NCBI GenBank assembly: GCA_964473255.1
Contig: CAYYOT010000002.1
Coordinates: forward strand, 62,001 to 126,000
DNA length: 64,000 bases
Source of the DNA: Kuafuiihalomonas sp964473255
Lineage (GTDB): Bacteria; Myxococcota; Kuafuiibacteriia; Kuafuiibacteriales; Kuafuiibacteriaceae
Reading direction: 5' to 3'
The translations under genes were made by a program, and so were the position numbers. Below, one piece after another: positions 17,163 to 25,190 of this stretch. Numbering within the stretch: the stretch's first letter is position 1; every line of letters starts with the position of its first letter. The notes beneath the pieces were generated by a model that did not search any database, was not told the DNA's origin, and worked only from the letters and a program-made list of their open reading frames with translations.

Positions 17163-18395
17163 TCAGTGCGTGAGCCCGAGCGCTTCGAGGTCGCCGACCA
17201 GCTCCACGCGACGGGTGGCAACCGAGCCGTCCTCATCGTGCCGGAGTGCTTCATACGCCTCGAGCCACGGAAATCCGAGGTCCCGGACGGTGTCACGGCC
17301 ATCGACCTCGGAATCGGGCGCATAGGCGTACGTCGGTACGTCGGCGCTCTCCCGCGCCCGGCTGCCGCAGGCCGGACACGGCTCCCGGGTCGCATTGACG
17401 AGTGCTTGCCAACGCTGCTCCTGATGGCCGCACGACGTGCAGCCGATCGCAGAAACGAGCGCGAGTGGGAGCTGAAGGACGGTCTCCCCACCCAGTTGCT
17501 CCGCGGCAGCTCGCCACAGCTCGTCGAGCGTCGTACGGTCGGACCGGCCGGGCAGCTGCACATCGGCCGGGCGGGGACGGTAGCCGTGAAGAGGGCAGGC
17601 CGGATGCCTTCGCAAACGCAGCGAATCGAGCTTGGGGCGGGCCGACAAGTCGAACCGGGCGGCCACTCCGGGCGGCGCTTGAAATCCTCGGGCGTCCATC
17701 AGGTACTTGAGACCCTGAACGACCTGCGTGGCGGCGACGACCGAAGCCATCATGGGCGTGCTGGGTGCACCGCCCGCGGCTTCGATCTGTACGGCTCGCG
17801 CCCCGCATCCGTCGGGACCACCACCCAGGAGGTCGGCGGTCAGGGCTTCGCGGGTAGCGGGCGTCAGGCGGCAGCCGTAGCAGGGGCCTCGGCCCGCGTC
17901 GTACATCGTCACCTCGCCGGCCAGCACGTCCTTGGCATCATTGCCGAGTCCGCCATCCACCATCACCTTGCCGGCCTCTGCGGCCCGCATCTGAAGCAGA
18001 TACCGAGCGCGCATGTTGTCGAAGGCGCTGAAGACGAGATTCGCCCTTTGGAACACCCCGACTCCCAAGGAGGCGATGTCGCCGACATACGGCACCGCCC
18101 GAACGTCGGGATTGAGGTGCCGGGCCGACGCGGCGACGAACTCCGCCTTTGGCGTGCCGTGAGCCATTGCGGCTTCCAGATCGCCGATGCACAGAAGGAC
18201 CGACCGCGTGACGTTGTGCAGCTCGATGGTATCGAAATCGGCGATCAGGATACGACCCACCCCGAGCATGGAGAGATTCTTGACGATCTCGTTGCCCAGG
18301 GCTCCGGCGCCGCCCACGACCACGAGCGTTTCACGCAGGACATGGCGATCCAGGAACGTGCCGTCGAGTCGTTCGTATCGGTCCTCGGCGCCCAC
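17163..18395 (-). CDS. E1-like ThiF/MoeB-family activating enzyme
   Basis: This 410-residue protein has the E1 adenylation fold. It shows GGAGALG (28-34), the acidic IADFD strand end (51-55) followed by NVTRS, and AFDN (125-128) with Arg129 beyond. Cys172 and Cys175 (PCYGC) resemble the zinc pair in MoeB. A C-terminal part (about 255-410) carries C319/C322 and C340/C343, a zinc-ribbon-like element, and could present the modifier or recruit the E2. E1 enzymes adenylate the C-terminal Gly of a ubiquitin-like protein. It is 6 bp upstream from nothing but the lipoprotein gene and 3 bp before the RING-like gene. A thiamin or molybdopterin role is unlikely in this context. Confidence 0.88.
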   Translation of the reverse strand: MGAEDRYERLDGTFLDRHVLRETLVVVGGAGALGNEIVKNLSMLGVGRILIADFDTIELHNVTRSVLLCIGDLEAAMAHGTPKAEFVAASARHLNPDVRAVPYVGDIASLGVGVFQRANLVFSAFDNMRARYLLQMRAAEAGKVMVDGGLGNDAKDVLAGEVTMYDAGRGPCYGCRLTPATREALTADLLGGGPDGCGARAVQIEAAGGAPSTPMMASVVAATQVVQGLKYLMDARGFQAPPGVAARFDLSARPKLDSLRLRRHPACPLHGYRPRPADVQLPGRSDRTTLDELWRAAAEQLGGETVLQLPLALVSAIGCTSCGHQEQRWQALVNATREPCPACGSRARESADVPTYAYAPDSEVDGRDTVRDLGFPWLEAYEALRHDEDGSVATRRVELVGDLEALGLTH

Positions 18396-18401
18396 GCCGA
18401 G

Positions 18402-18728
18402 TCAGTCCTCTTCGATGGTCACGGAGTCGGGCTCGAGGACATACTCGAGAGTTCCCGGATCGTCTTTGTGCTGCTTCTTGAGGACGGGTTTGTAGCCCGC
18501 TTTCTCGATGATGATGGTCAGCCGGCCGTCCTTCTTGGGGAATACGACCGTGGTGACCAAAGGAGTTTGGCCCACCGCCTCGTCGTCGACCTTGACCGTG
18601 GCTCCCGGTGGCGTGGTCTGGATGCTGATCTGTTTTCGCGTCGGAGCGCAGGCCGTCAAACAGCTTGCGACGACCAGAAGCGCCGGAATCGCGAGGGCGA
18701 AGGAGAAGCGAGATTTTCGTCTATTCAT
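18402..18728 (-). CDS. PEGA-domain lipoprotein
   Basis: This 108-residue protein has a lipoprotein signal (Lys/Arg-rich start, hydrophobic stretch, LTAC lipobox near residue 27). It is followed by a single PEGA domain with the sequence pattern TTPPGATVKVDDEAVGQTPL. PEGA domains are small beta modules common in surface and periplasmic proteins of Myxococcota. The gene overlaps the FHA/pseudo-trypsin gene by ATGA and precedes the E1 gene by 6 bp, so it is firmly part of the cassette operon. Its lipid anchor suggests it stands in the outer or inner membrane and contacts the periplasmic parts of the JAMM, vWA or FHA proteins. Confidence 0.82.
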   Translation of the reverse strand: MNRRKSRFSFALAIPALLVVASCLTACAPTRKQISIQTTPPGATVKVDDEAVGQTPLVTTVVFPKKDGRLTIIIEKAGYKPVLKKQHKDDPGTLEYVLEPDSVTIEED

Positions 18729-20098
18729 CGTGCGTACCTTGCGAGTGAGGTCGAGCTAGCGATCTCGGGAGTGCCGCTCGCGGACAGGTTGCTCACCACC
18801 CCCACCAGTCCGAATCCGCTCAGGACCGGAGCCCCGAGCCAACTCTTGCTGGCTTTGCTCGGCGCCGGGTCGAGCTGCAAGACCGGTCCCGCGGGTGGAC
18901 CGGCCAACCCGTAGGTCTTGGCACCGGCCCCGGCGATCTGCAGTACGAGGCCTTCGCGTGGCTCGGTCACCGGCAGTGCGGGAAGGGCCTGGCGGCTTTC
19001 GAGGATCACCACCGACCCCGCGCGACCGAGCTCGTTGAGGCCTTGGCCGACGCGAGCGATGACCGCGGAGTCGTTCAGCAGAGGGAAGCCTTCGCCGTCG
19101 GTCTGTCCCCGCAGGAAAACCGGTGCACCCGTCGGGACGAGCACGGTCTCCATCTCCGTCACCGCGCCCATGCGCTCCCCTTTCGCGACCAGATTCTTCC
19201 AGCCGGGGCGCGACTTCCAGGGTTCGATCACGGAGGCGGGGACCACGATGGTGAAACCGTCTCCGATCGCGAAGGCCCGAGCGTGGGTACGCTTCATGTG
19301 CAGGACAGGGCTGCGGACCTTCACGTACGACTCGATGCGATGGACGGCCGTGCGCGCGCGGCGAATCATGCCGGGAAGCTCGGGTCGGCCGTCGGGGGGG
19401 GCCTCGGGAGGTTCGGGCTCGGGCGGAGGAAGCTCGGGAGCCGGTTCGAAGGCGACGGTGGGCTCGAAACGGGGCGTCGTCGGCGGCGGCGAGGGCTTCG
19501 CCACCTCCGGCGGCGGCGTCGGTCGATGACGGATGGCCATGCGGGCGATGGCGATCCCGCCGCCGAGCACCAAGATGGCCATGAGGATGCCGAGCCCGAT
19601 CTTCGCTTGCGGTGTCTTGAGTGGATTGGGGCGCGGCGCGCGAGGCTCGGGTGCCGCTCGGCGAGCGGGCGCCGCGGCGACCCTTCTTCGCTCCGCCGCG
19701 GGCGCGCGGTCCCGTCCGGTGGGGCGGCCGGGAGCGAGCTCGAGAAGCTGGAGTCTCGGACCGGACATGCCCAGCGAGATCACGTCGCCTTCGGATAGCT
19801 CGCGAGGCCCGCGAAGCTTCATGTGGTTCAGGTAGGTGCCGTTGCGGCTCCCCAGGTCTTCGAGCCGGTAGCTGCCCTCGCCGGAGTCCGGACGGATCGC
19901 GCAGTGACGAGGGGATACGAGGTCAGACTCCTGAAACTGGACGTCGCAGCCGGGGTCGCTTCCGATCTCGACGCCGCGTCCGTCGTGATCCTCCACCGCA
20001 CCGGTACGTTCCCCTTCCAGATGCTTGATGCGGATACTCACAAGAGCCTCACGGCGACCGAGCTCGTGCAGGGTCGTCCGGATTGGAACGTCAGTCAA
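18725..20098 (-). CDS. FHA - membrane segment - degenerate trypsin-like protein
   Basis: This 457-residue protein is the first gene of the ubiquitin-like operon. A cytosolic FHA domain (about 25-120) has the full contact set: IGSDPGCDV, Ser62/Arg64/His65 in SPRHC, and GSRNGTYLN at 83-91. A Pro/Arg linker, a membrane segment (167-187) and a long Pro/Glu stalk lead to a periplasmic domain (250-457) resembling a trypsin-like fold. Where GDSGGP is expected it has WLGAPVL, so the nucleophile Ser is replaced by Leu, and an inactive or binding domain is likely. An alternative start is GTG at 20041. The FHA domain implies input from a Ser/Thr kinase, perhaps the one at 39747-41135. Confidence 0.8.
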   Translation of the reverse strand: MTDVPIRTTLHELGRREALVSIRIKHLEGERTGAVEDHDGRGVEIGSDPGCDVQFQESDLVSPRHCAIRPDSGEGSYRLEDLGSRNGTYLNHMKLRGPRELSEGDVISLGMSGPRLQLLELAPGRPTGRDRAPAAERRRVAAAPARRAAPEPRAPRPNPLKTPQAKIGLGILMAILVLGGGIAIARMAIRHRPTPPPEVAKPSPPPTTPRFEPTVAFEPAPELPPPEPEPPEAPPDGRPELPGMIRRARTAVHRIESYVKVRSPVLHMKRTHARAFAIGDGFTIVVPASVIEPWKSRPGWKNLVAKGERMGAVTEMETVLVPTGAPVFLRGQTDGEGFPLLNDSAVIARVGQGLNELGRAGSVVILESRQALPALPVTEPREGLVLQIAGAGAKTYGLAGPPAGPVLQLDPAPSKASKSWLGAPVLSGFGLVGVVSNLSASGTPEIASSTSLARYAR

Positions 20099-20165
20099 AC
20101 GTTAGATCTGGCCGCTTCGGTGCGATACGGTGGCGTTCGGACGTCGTCGATGTCCGAGGCACGCC

Positions 20166-21380
20166 ATGGCATCCCGTCGCGATCCACCGCCGCCGAAACG
20201 TTCGGGACCGCGCTCCTTCGGTCGAGCTTCAGCGCCCCCGCCGCCGCGACGGCCGGGGTCGAAGCGTCCGCCCGACTCGAGCGGTGAATCGGTCGACGGA
20301 ACCGGTCGCAGCACCGACGGGCCAGCGTCGGGCCGTACGTCTCGGATCGGTCGGCCCGCGCCGCCCCCCCCACCTCCCAGCAGCGACCGGGCCTCGAAGA
20401 GTACCCGGAAGGATGCGCCCGCGTGGAAACGAGGGGCACGAGACCCGGCGAAGTCGTCGCCCGATTCCTCGCTCGGTCGTCCCGCGCCGGCTCCACCCCC
20501 AGCGCCGCCGTCGGCCCCGCCCCTTCGCCTGGGCTCCGACGAATGGACTGATGCGCCGACCGCCGACGCGCAGAAGGCTGCCGCGAACACGGCTCCGGGG
20601 GAAAGCAAGAAGTCTGCCCTTCAGCCGGTCGCTCTGCTGAAGAAGGCTGCGGCCCCGGCCAAAAAGGCCTCCAAGCAGCTGGCCATGGGGCTGATTCCGG
20701 CGGCTTTTGCGGCAGGCGCGACGGCGTACTTCCTGCGGCCGGCCGCCCCGCCGGAGCCTGCGCCTGAGCAGGTCTCGGCGGCGGGTGCGACCGCGCCCGG
20801 AGGGGCCCGCGCAGGTGGGGCCCACGCACCCTCATCGGGCCGCGTCGTCGAGTCGTCGGCTCGCGCCGGGGCGCCGGGCACGGCGGGCCCCGGCGGCGAG
20901 ACGGGCCTATGGGCCTACCCGCTGCAGAACATCAAGAACACGGTCACGTCCTGCTACGGTGTTCGCAAGCTCCCCACCGAAGAGGCGCCGCGCATGCACA
21001 AGGGGCTCGATCTTCGGGCCCGCGAAGAGGTCCACGTGGCGGCGATCGGACCCGGACGGATCACCCACGCGGGGCCGGCTCGCGGGTACGGCAACCTCGT
21101 CTTGATTCAGCACCTTGGCGGATGGGAATCGCGCTACGCGCACCTCTCTTCCGTTCGGGTGCGCAAAGGCCAGATCGTACCCAAGGGCCATGCGCTCGGC
21201 TACGTCGGGATGACCGGCCATACCTTCGGCCCGCACCTCCACTTCGAGGTGAAGAAGCACGGCCGACTGGTCGATCCCTTGCCGCTTCTTCTCTGTACCG
21301 GTCGTCCGGTGCAGCACGACTGCGGCCCGGTGCCGCCGGTCTGCCCCAAGGCGTCCACGGTCCAGCCGGTCGACCCTTAG
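20166..21380 (+). CDS. Membrane-anchored M23 (LytM) peptidase
   Basis: The protein is 404 residues from the ATG at 20166; an in-frame ATG at 20130 is also possible. It has a long disordered Pro/Ser/Arg/Lys-rich cytosolic region (1-170), a membrane segment (about 172-190), and a periplasmic M23 domain with H278/D282 (HKGLD) and the H357-x-H359 pair (HLHFEV). Both zinc-ligand motifs are intact, so endopeptidase activity on peptidoglycan is plausible. It is divergent from the FHA gene, with only 67 bp between, so the two may share regulation. The N-terminal region includes PAWKRG (about residues 85-90), similar to the PRWK motifs of the DUF4123 proteins. A role in cutting a passage for the secretion apparatus is inferred. 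Confidence 0.82.
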   Translation: MASRRDPPPPKRSGPRSFGRASAPPPPRRPGSKRPPDSSGESVDGTGRSTDGPASGRTSRIGRPAPPPPPPSSDRASKSTRKDAPAWKRGARDPAKSSPDSSLGRPAPAPPPAPPSAPPLRLGSDEWTDAPTADAQKAAANTAPGESKKSALQPVALLKKAAAPAKKASKQLAMGLIPAAFAAGATAYFLRPAAPPEPAPEQVSAAGATAPGGARAGGAHAPSSGRVVESSARAGAPGTAGPGGETGLWAYPLQNIKNTVTSCYGVRKLPTEEAPRMHKGLDLRAREEVHVAAIGPGRITHAGPARGYGNLVLIQHLGGWESRYAHLSSVRVRKGQIVPKGHALGYVGMTGHTFGPHLHFEVKKHGRLVDPLPLLLCTGRPVQHDCGPVPPVCPKASTVQPVDP

Positions 21381-21391
21381 GAGCACGTGCC

Positions 21392-24300
21392 TCAGAACAC
21401 GGCGTACGCGTTGTCGCCCGTCGTCGTGGTGTTGTAATTGGTATTCGCTCGGACGCGACAGCCGTAATAGAAGAAGGTGAACGGGCTACCGAGAGTGATG
21501 ACCCCGTCGTCGGTGGCGTTCGGCTCGTTCGGACAGCTGTTCCAGTCGGTCGGGGACAGGAGAAGCGTCGAGCTGTAGGTAACGAGCGGATTCGTCGCGT
21601 ATCGATAGCGGAAGTAGCAGCTCTTGATTCCGGCTATGTTGTCCACGCAGCTCGTCTGGTTGTTCATGTCCGCGGGGCTTGCCGTCAACGTACCGTCATT
21701 CAAGATACGCACTAGAACCTCGTTGGCGAAGTCGATGGAGATCGTCGTATTGCCCGTCAAAGTCGGTATGCGACATCGGTCGTGGAGACTAACGTTGAAG
21801 GCCTCACCCGCAGCCGGCCCATCGCAGTCCGCGGACGAGGTCGACGGACACGAACAATTCGACGTACCCGTGCAGCGGCACTGGAATCCGTTGACCACCC
21901 AATCACCCGACGTGTTCGCCAAAGCGGTGAAGGGTTGTCCGGCCGCGCCCGACAGCGTCGTCGTGCCGAAGCCGCCCCCGACGGCTCGAATCAAAACGTC
22001 GTAGGTGAAGGCGGCCCCAACCGTCTTGTTGCCGTCCATGAAGAGGGAACAGGTGCTGCCCGAACAATCGTTGGTGAAGTTCTGGAACTGGCTACCGTTC
22101 GAACTGAGGGCTAGGACGGTCTGGGGCGTCCCGGCGTCACGGTCGATGGCGCAGAACGACCCGAGGACACCGCAGTTGAAGCCGCCGTTGCGTAACGTGC
22201 CGCTGCCCGATGGGGGACGGGTCAGGGTAATGCGGTATGTGAAGATGGCACCGACCGTCTTGTTCGAGTCCATCGTCAACGAGCACGACGGTCCCGAGCA
22301 TGATCCGGTGAAGGTTCGGAACTGACTGCCGTTAAGTGCCGATCTCGAGACCGTGACGGCTGTTCCTGCCTCGACGTCTCGGGCGCAGTTTGCCCCGCAG
22401 GTCAACCCGGGGGCGCTGAGCTGTCCACTGCCGGCGGCGGGGCGGACGAGCGTCAAGCTGTAGGTGAAGTCGGTCGAGAGGGCAGGGATCGGCCCCTGAA
22501 GGTTGGAGACCTGGCACTCATTGGCCTGCACGGTGCCGGTGCAGCCATTCCACGCGCTGAAGGCGCTTCCGTTTCGTGGCACTGCCGTCAGCGTGATGTT
22601 GGCTCCGTGGTCCGCTGACACGGTGCAGGTCCCGCCCGTGCAGACGATGTCCGCCTGTCCATTCGCGGCGTTCACTGTGAGGGTACCGCTGCCGGCGGCG
22701 GGTTCGGGGATCGTGAACTCGTAGCCGAAGACCGCCTCGACCTGGCGCGCCCGATCGACGGTGATCTCGCATTCGGGACCCGCTTCTGCGCAGGCTTCAT
22801 CCCCTTGCCAGCGCCGGAAGACCGCGTCGCCCGACGGCGTTGCCCGGAGCAGTACGGTCGCGCCGGCGTCGTAGGCGGAGTCGCATCCTCCACCGTTGCA
22901 GATGACGCTCCCCCCGCCGCCGTTCTGCATGGCGTTCTGGATCGTGACGTCGACCGGGTAGCCGAACACCGCGGTCAGATCGGGCTGAAGCTCGTCGATC
23001 GACGTTGCGCAGGTCGGTTCGGTGGCCCCCGAGCACGGGCCAGCCGACCAGCGCCGAAAGATCGAATCGAACTCGAGGTCGGGCTCGGCCGTGCAGTCCA
23101 GAACCTGCGTCGTCAATACCGTGCACGCGGACGGCTCTCCTCCGCCGGCCTCGCACTGGAAGTTCATCTCCCAACACAAGGGCACTTGGTTCTCGGCCGC
23201 GGCACAGACGATACGCCCGAGTCCTCGGTCTACGGTAAGAAGGAGCGACTGCTCCTGTACGAAAGCAGCTTCGATGGCTCCCGGCTCGTCGAAGCCGATC
23301 GGACAACGCTCTCGGGTCTCACATTCGATGTCGCCGACTGCGGGGCGCCGGCATGGGCGCTCGGCCATGTCATCGGTGTCGATCCACTGAAGGAGCTGCC
23401 ATCCTGCCTCGGGCGTGGCGGTCAGGGTCGCGGTGTGCGTACAGATCTGGCTGATGCTGGCCGTGCTGCTGGTGGTCAGCTCGGGGTCGACGCTCGAGAC
23501 CTGACCCTCGCCGGTCACGGCCACCTGAATCGCCGAACCGAAGGACACGCCCACGCGGTAGAACTCCGTCTCTTCGACCACCGACTGCGGGCGGAACGAG
23601 CAGCGCCGGAGACTCTCGACGTCGTCCACGTCTTCGGGACAGGTGCGGAAGGCCGTCGGGCGGCAGTTCGTCGGTTCGTCGATGGCGCACTCTTGGAGGC
23701 TCCAACCCTCGACACTGAATCCACCGGAGTCGAGGCTATCGCGGGCGGGATCGGCGGGGCTCGCTTCGAAGGTAATGGTGTTGCCGATTTCGTAGGGTCG
23801 CTCACACATGCTGGCGCCGTCGGAGCACTGCAGCGGGTTCGCCACTTCCGGCGCAACCTGTCGGATGGCGCCGCCGCAAAATGAGCCGTCGGCAAGGTCG
23901 GACTCGATTCGGACCGTTCGCGGGTCTTCCAGGAACCGAGCCGTCACGACGGTATTGTCGGTCAGGTTCAAGCCATCGCCGAGGCAGTCGACTTGCTCTT
24001 GGTCGAAGGCACACTCGAGCATCGACGGAGCCTTGAATACGCCGCTCCCCATCTGCTCCACCGAGAACGTAAACTCGGTATCGACCGGAATCTCAGCTTC
24101 CTCACAGACTGCGGGTTCGGTTCGGCAGGTCACCTCGGACTCACACGAACACTCGAGCACCACGTCACCCTCGGTCGCCGTGGCGGTCAGCTTCCCGACG
24201 CCGAACACCTCGAGTCGAAGGGAGCGTGCCTTCGGTTGAATTCTCGCGAACACGGTCGTCGCGTCAGCCGCTACGAGCGGGCATATTTGCGGGTCGTCGC

Positions 24301-25168
24301 CTCGACAACCGGTCCATTCGCTCTCGAATTCGTCGGGCAGCCCATCGATCCGGAGGACCAAGAATCGATTGCGAGGCACGCTGTAGGTGAATGGGCTCTC
24401 CGTCGAGGATGTCTCGGGTAAGATCGGGTCTCCGACGATTTGGAAGTTCACTCCATCGGCGCCGGAAGCCCGCTCGACGACGACGTTGACGCTCACGATT
24501 TCCTGGCTCTCGTTCTCGCTCCTGAGAACCTCGGGCGGAACGCCCACGTCTTTGCAGGGGTGCGCTGAGCCTCCGCCCTGGAGACTCGCCTCGGAAGCAG
24601 CGAGGGACAGCGATGCCTGCTGCGGCTCGCCGGCGGTGAGCAGACCGTCTGCGCCAAAGGTGAACTCCACCTGAAGACGACCGTAGCAGTTCGGGTCGCT
24701 CGCGTTGTTCGGGTCGCCCTGGCACGAGTCAGGTGCCGGCTGCACGGTTGGACACTGGTCGGGCGTGAGGCTGTGAAACAAGACGACTTGTCCCGAGATC
24801 ACGTCGCTCCCCGTGTGGTCGCCAAAGTCCAGCGCCGCATCTCCAGTCCCGCAGCCAGCCGGAAGGCGCCACGATTCCAGCCGACACGTCGAGCCGTCAC
24901 AGACGGCATCCAGCGGCGATACCAGGGGACAGGCGGCGCCATCGAAATATGCGCAGGCCGCACCCCGAGACGGATCGTCCGGGATGTCCGCCAGCACGGC
25001 CAGGCACGCGCCGGACGATTCGTCGATCTCGGGCGGCGGCACCGGCGGCGCCGGATCGATCTCCACCGGACAACCCGTCAGGGCGCCCGCAAGGCCTAGG
25101 GTCCATAGCGGAAGCCTTCGAGTAACCGCCGCTGGGATTGAGTCCGTTCGATGCTTGCGTGCCTTCAT
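21392..25168 (-). CDS. Large lipoprotein with InlB-B-like repeats (paralogue 1)
   Basis: The 1258-residue product starts with a signal ending in ALTGC (lipobox), then a unique Cys-rich N-terminal half. Next come about eight to ten repeats of 70-80 residues of the divergent InlB B-repeat type (Gly-Ser-Gly, paired Cys, phenylalanine/tryptophan core, then V.A.F). The repeats carry disulphide-prone Cys pairs, fitting an extracellular beta-rod. It is a full-length paralogue of the next gene (25191-28952). One 135-bp stretch (22601-22735) is 134/135 identical to 26712-26846 in the paralogue. Function is not known; adhesion or surface shielding is a guess. It ends 11 bp from the M23 gene end, facing it. 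Confidence 0.8.
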   Translation of the reverse strand: MKARKHRTDSIPAAVTRRLPLWTLGLAGALTGCPVEIDPAPPVPPPEIDESSGACLAVLADIPDDPSRGAACAYFDGAACPLVSPLDAVCDGSTCRLESWRLPAGCGTGDAALDFGDHTGSDVISGQVVLFHSLTPDQCPTVQPAPDSCQGDPNNASDPNCYGRLQVEFTFGADGLLTAGEPQQASLSLAASEASLQGGGSAHPCKDVGVPPEVLRSENESQEIVSVNVVVERASGADGVNFQIVGDPILPETSSTESPFTYSVPRNRFLVLRIDGLPDEFESEWTGCRGDDPQICPLVAADATTVFARIQPKARSLRLEVFGVGKLTATATEGDVVLECSCESEVTCRTEPAVCEEAEIPVDTEFTFSVEQMGSGVFKAPSMLECAFDQEQVDCLGDGLNLTDNTVVTARFLEDPRTVRIESDLADGSFCGGAIRQVAPEVANPLQCSDGASMCERPYEIGNTITFEASPADPARDSLDSGGFSVEGWSLQECAIDEPTNCRPTAFRTCPEDVDDVESLRRCSFRPQSVVEETEFYRVGVSFGSAIQVAVTGEGQVSSVDPELTTSSTASISQICTHTATLTATPEAGWQLLQWIDTDDMAERPCRRPAVGDIECETRERCPIGFDEPGAIEAAFVQEQSLLLTVDRGLGRIVCAAAENQVPLCWEMNFQCEAGGGEPSACTVLTTQVLDCTAEPDLEFDSIFRRWSAGPCSGATEPTCATSIDELQPDLTAVFGYPVDVTIQNAMQNGGGGSVICNGGGCDSAYDAGATVLLRATPSGDAVFRRWQGDEACAEAGPECEITVDRARQVEAVFGYEFTIPEPAAGSGTLTVNAANGQADIVCTGGTCTVSADHGANITLTAVPRNGSAFSAWNGCTGTVQANECQVSNLQGPIPALSTDFTYSLTLVRPAAGSGQLSAPGLTCGANCARDVEAGTAVTVSRSALNGSQFRTFTGSCSGPSCSLTMDSNKTVGAIFTYRITLTRPPSGSGTLRNGGFNCGVLGSFCAIDRDAGTPQTVLALSSNGSQFQNFTNDCSGSTCSLFMDGNKTVGAAFTYDVLIRAVGGGFGTTTLSGAAGQPFTALANTSGDWVVNGFQCRCTGTSNCSCPSTSSADCDGPAAGEAFNVSLHDRCRIPTLTGNTTISIDFANEVLVRILNDGTLTASPADMNNQTSCVDNIAGIKSCYFRYRYATNPLVTYSSTLLLSPTDWNSCPNEPNATDDGVITLGSPFTFFYYGCRVRANTNYNTTTTGDNAYAVF
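22601..22735 (-). repeat. 135-bp block shared with 26712-26846 (copy 1)
   Basis: The block lies inside a repeat unit of paralogue 1 and differs from copy 2 at one base only. The flanking repeats differ far more, which points to recent gene conversion rather than general conservation. Confidence 0.85.
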
Positions 25169-25190
25169 GATCGCCCTCGAAATGTCCCGG

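Noticed and set aside
17163..18395. ThiF or MoeB for thiamin or molybdopterin synthesis
   Set aside because: No thiamin or molybdenum cofactor genes are near, and E2-, JAMM- and RING-like genes are neighbours in the same operon.
11299..20098. CBASS type II (Cap2/Cap3-like) antiphage operon
   Set aside because: E1, E2 and JAB occur in CBASS, but no CD-NTase or effector gene is present, and the E1 and E2 are separate proteins here.
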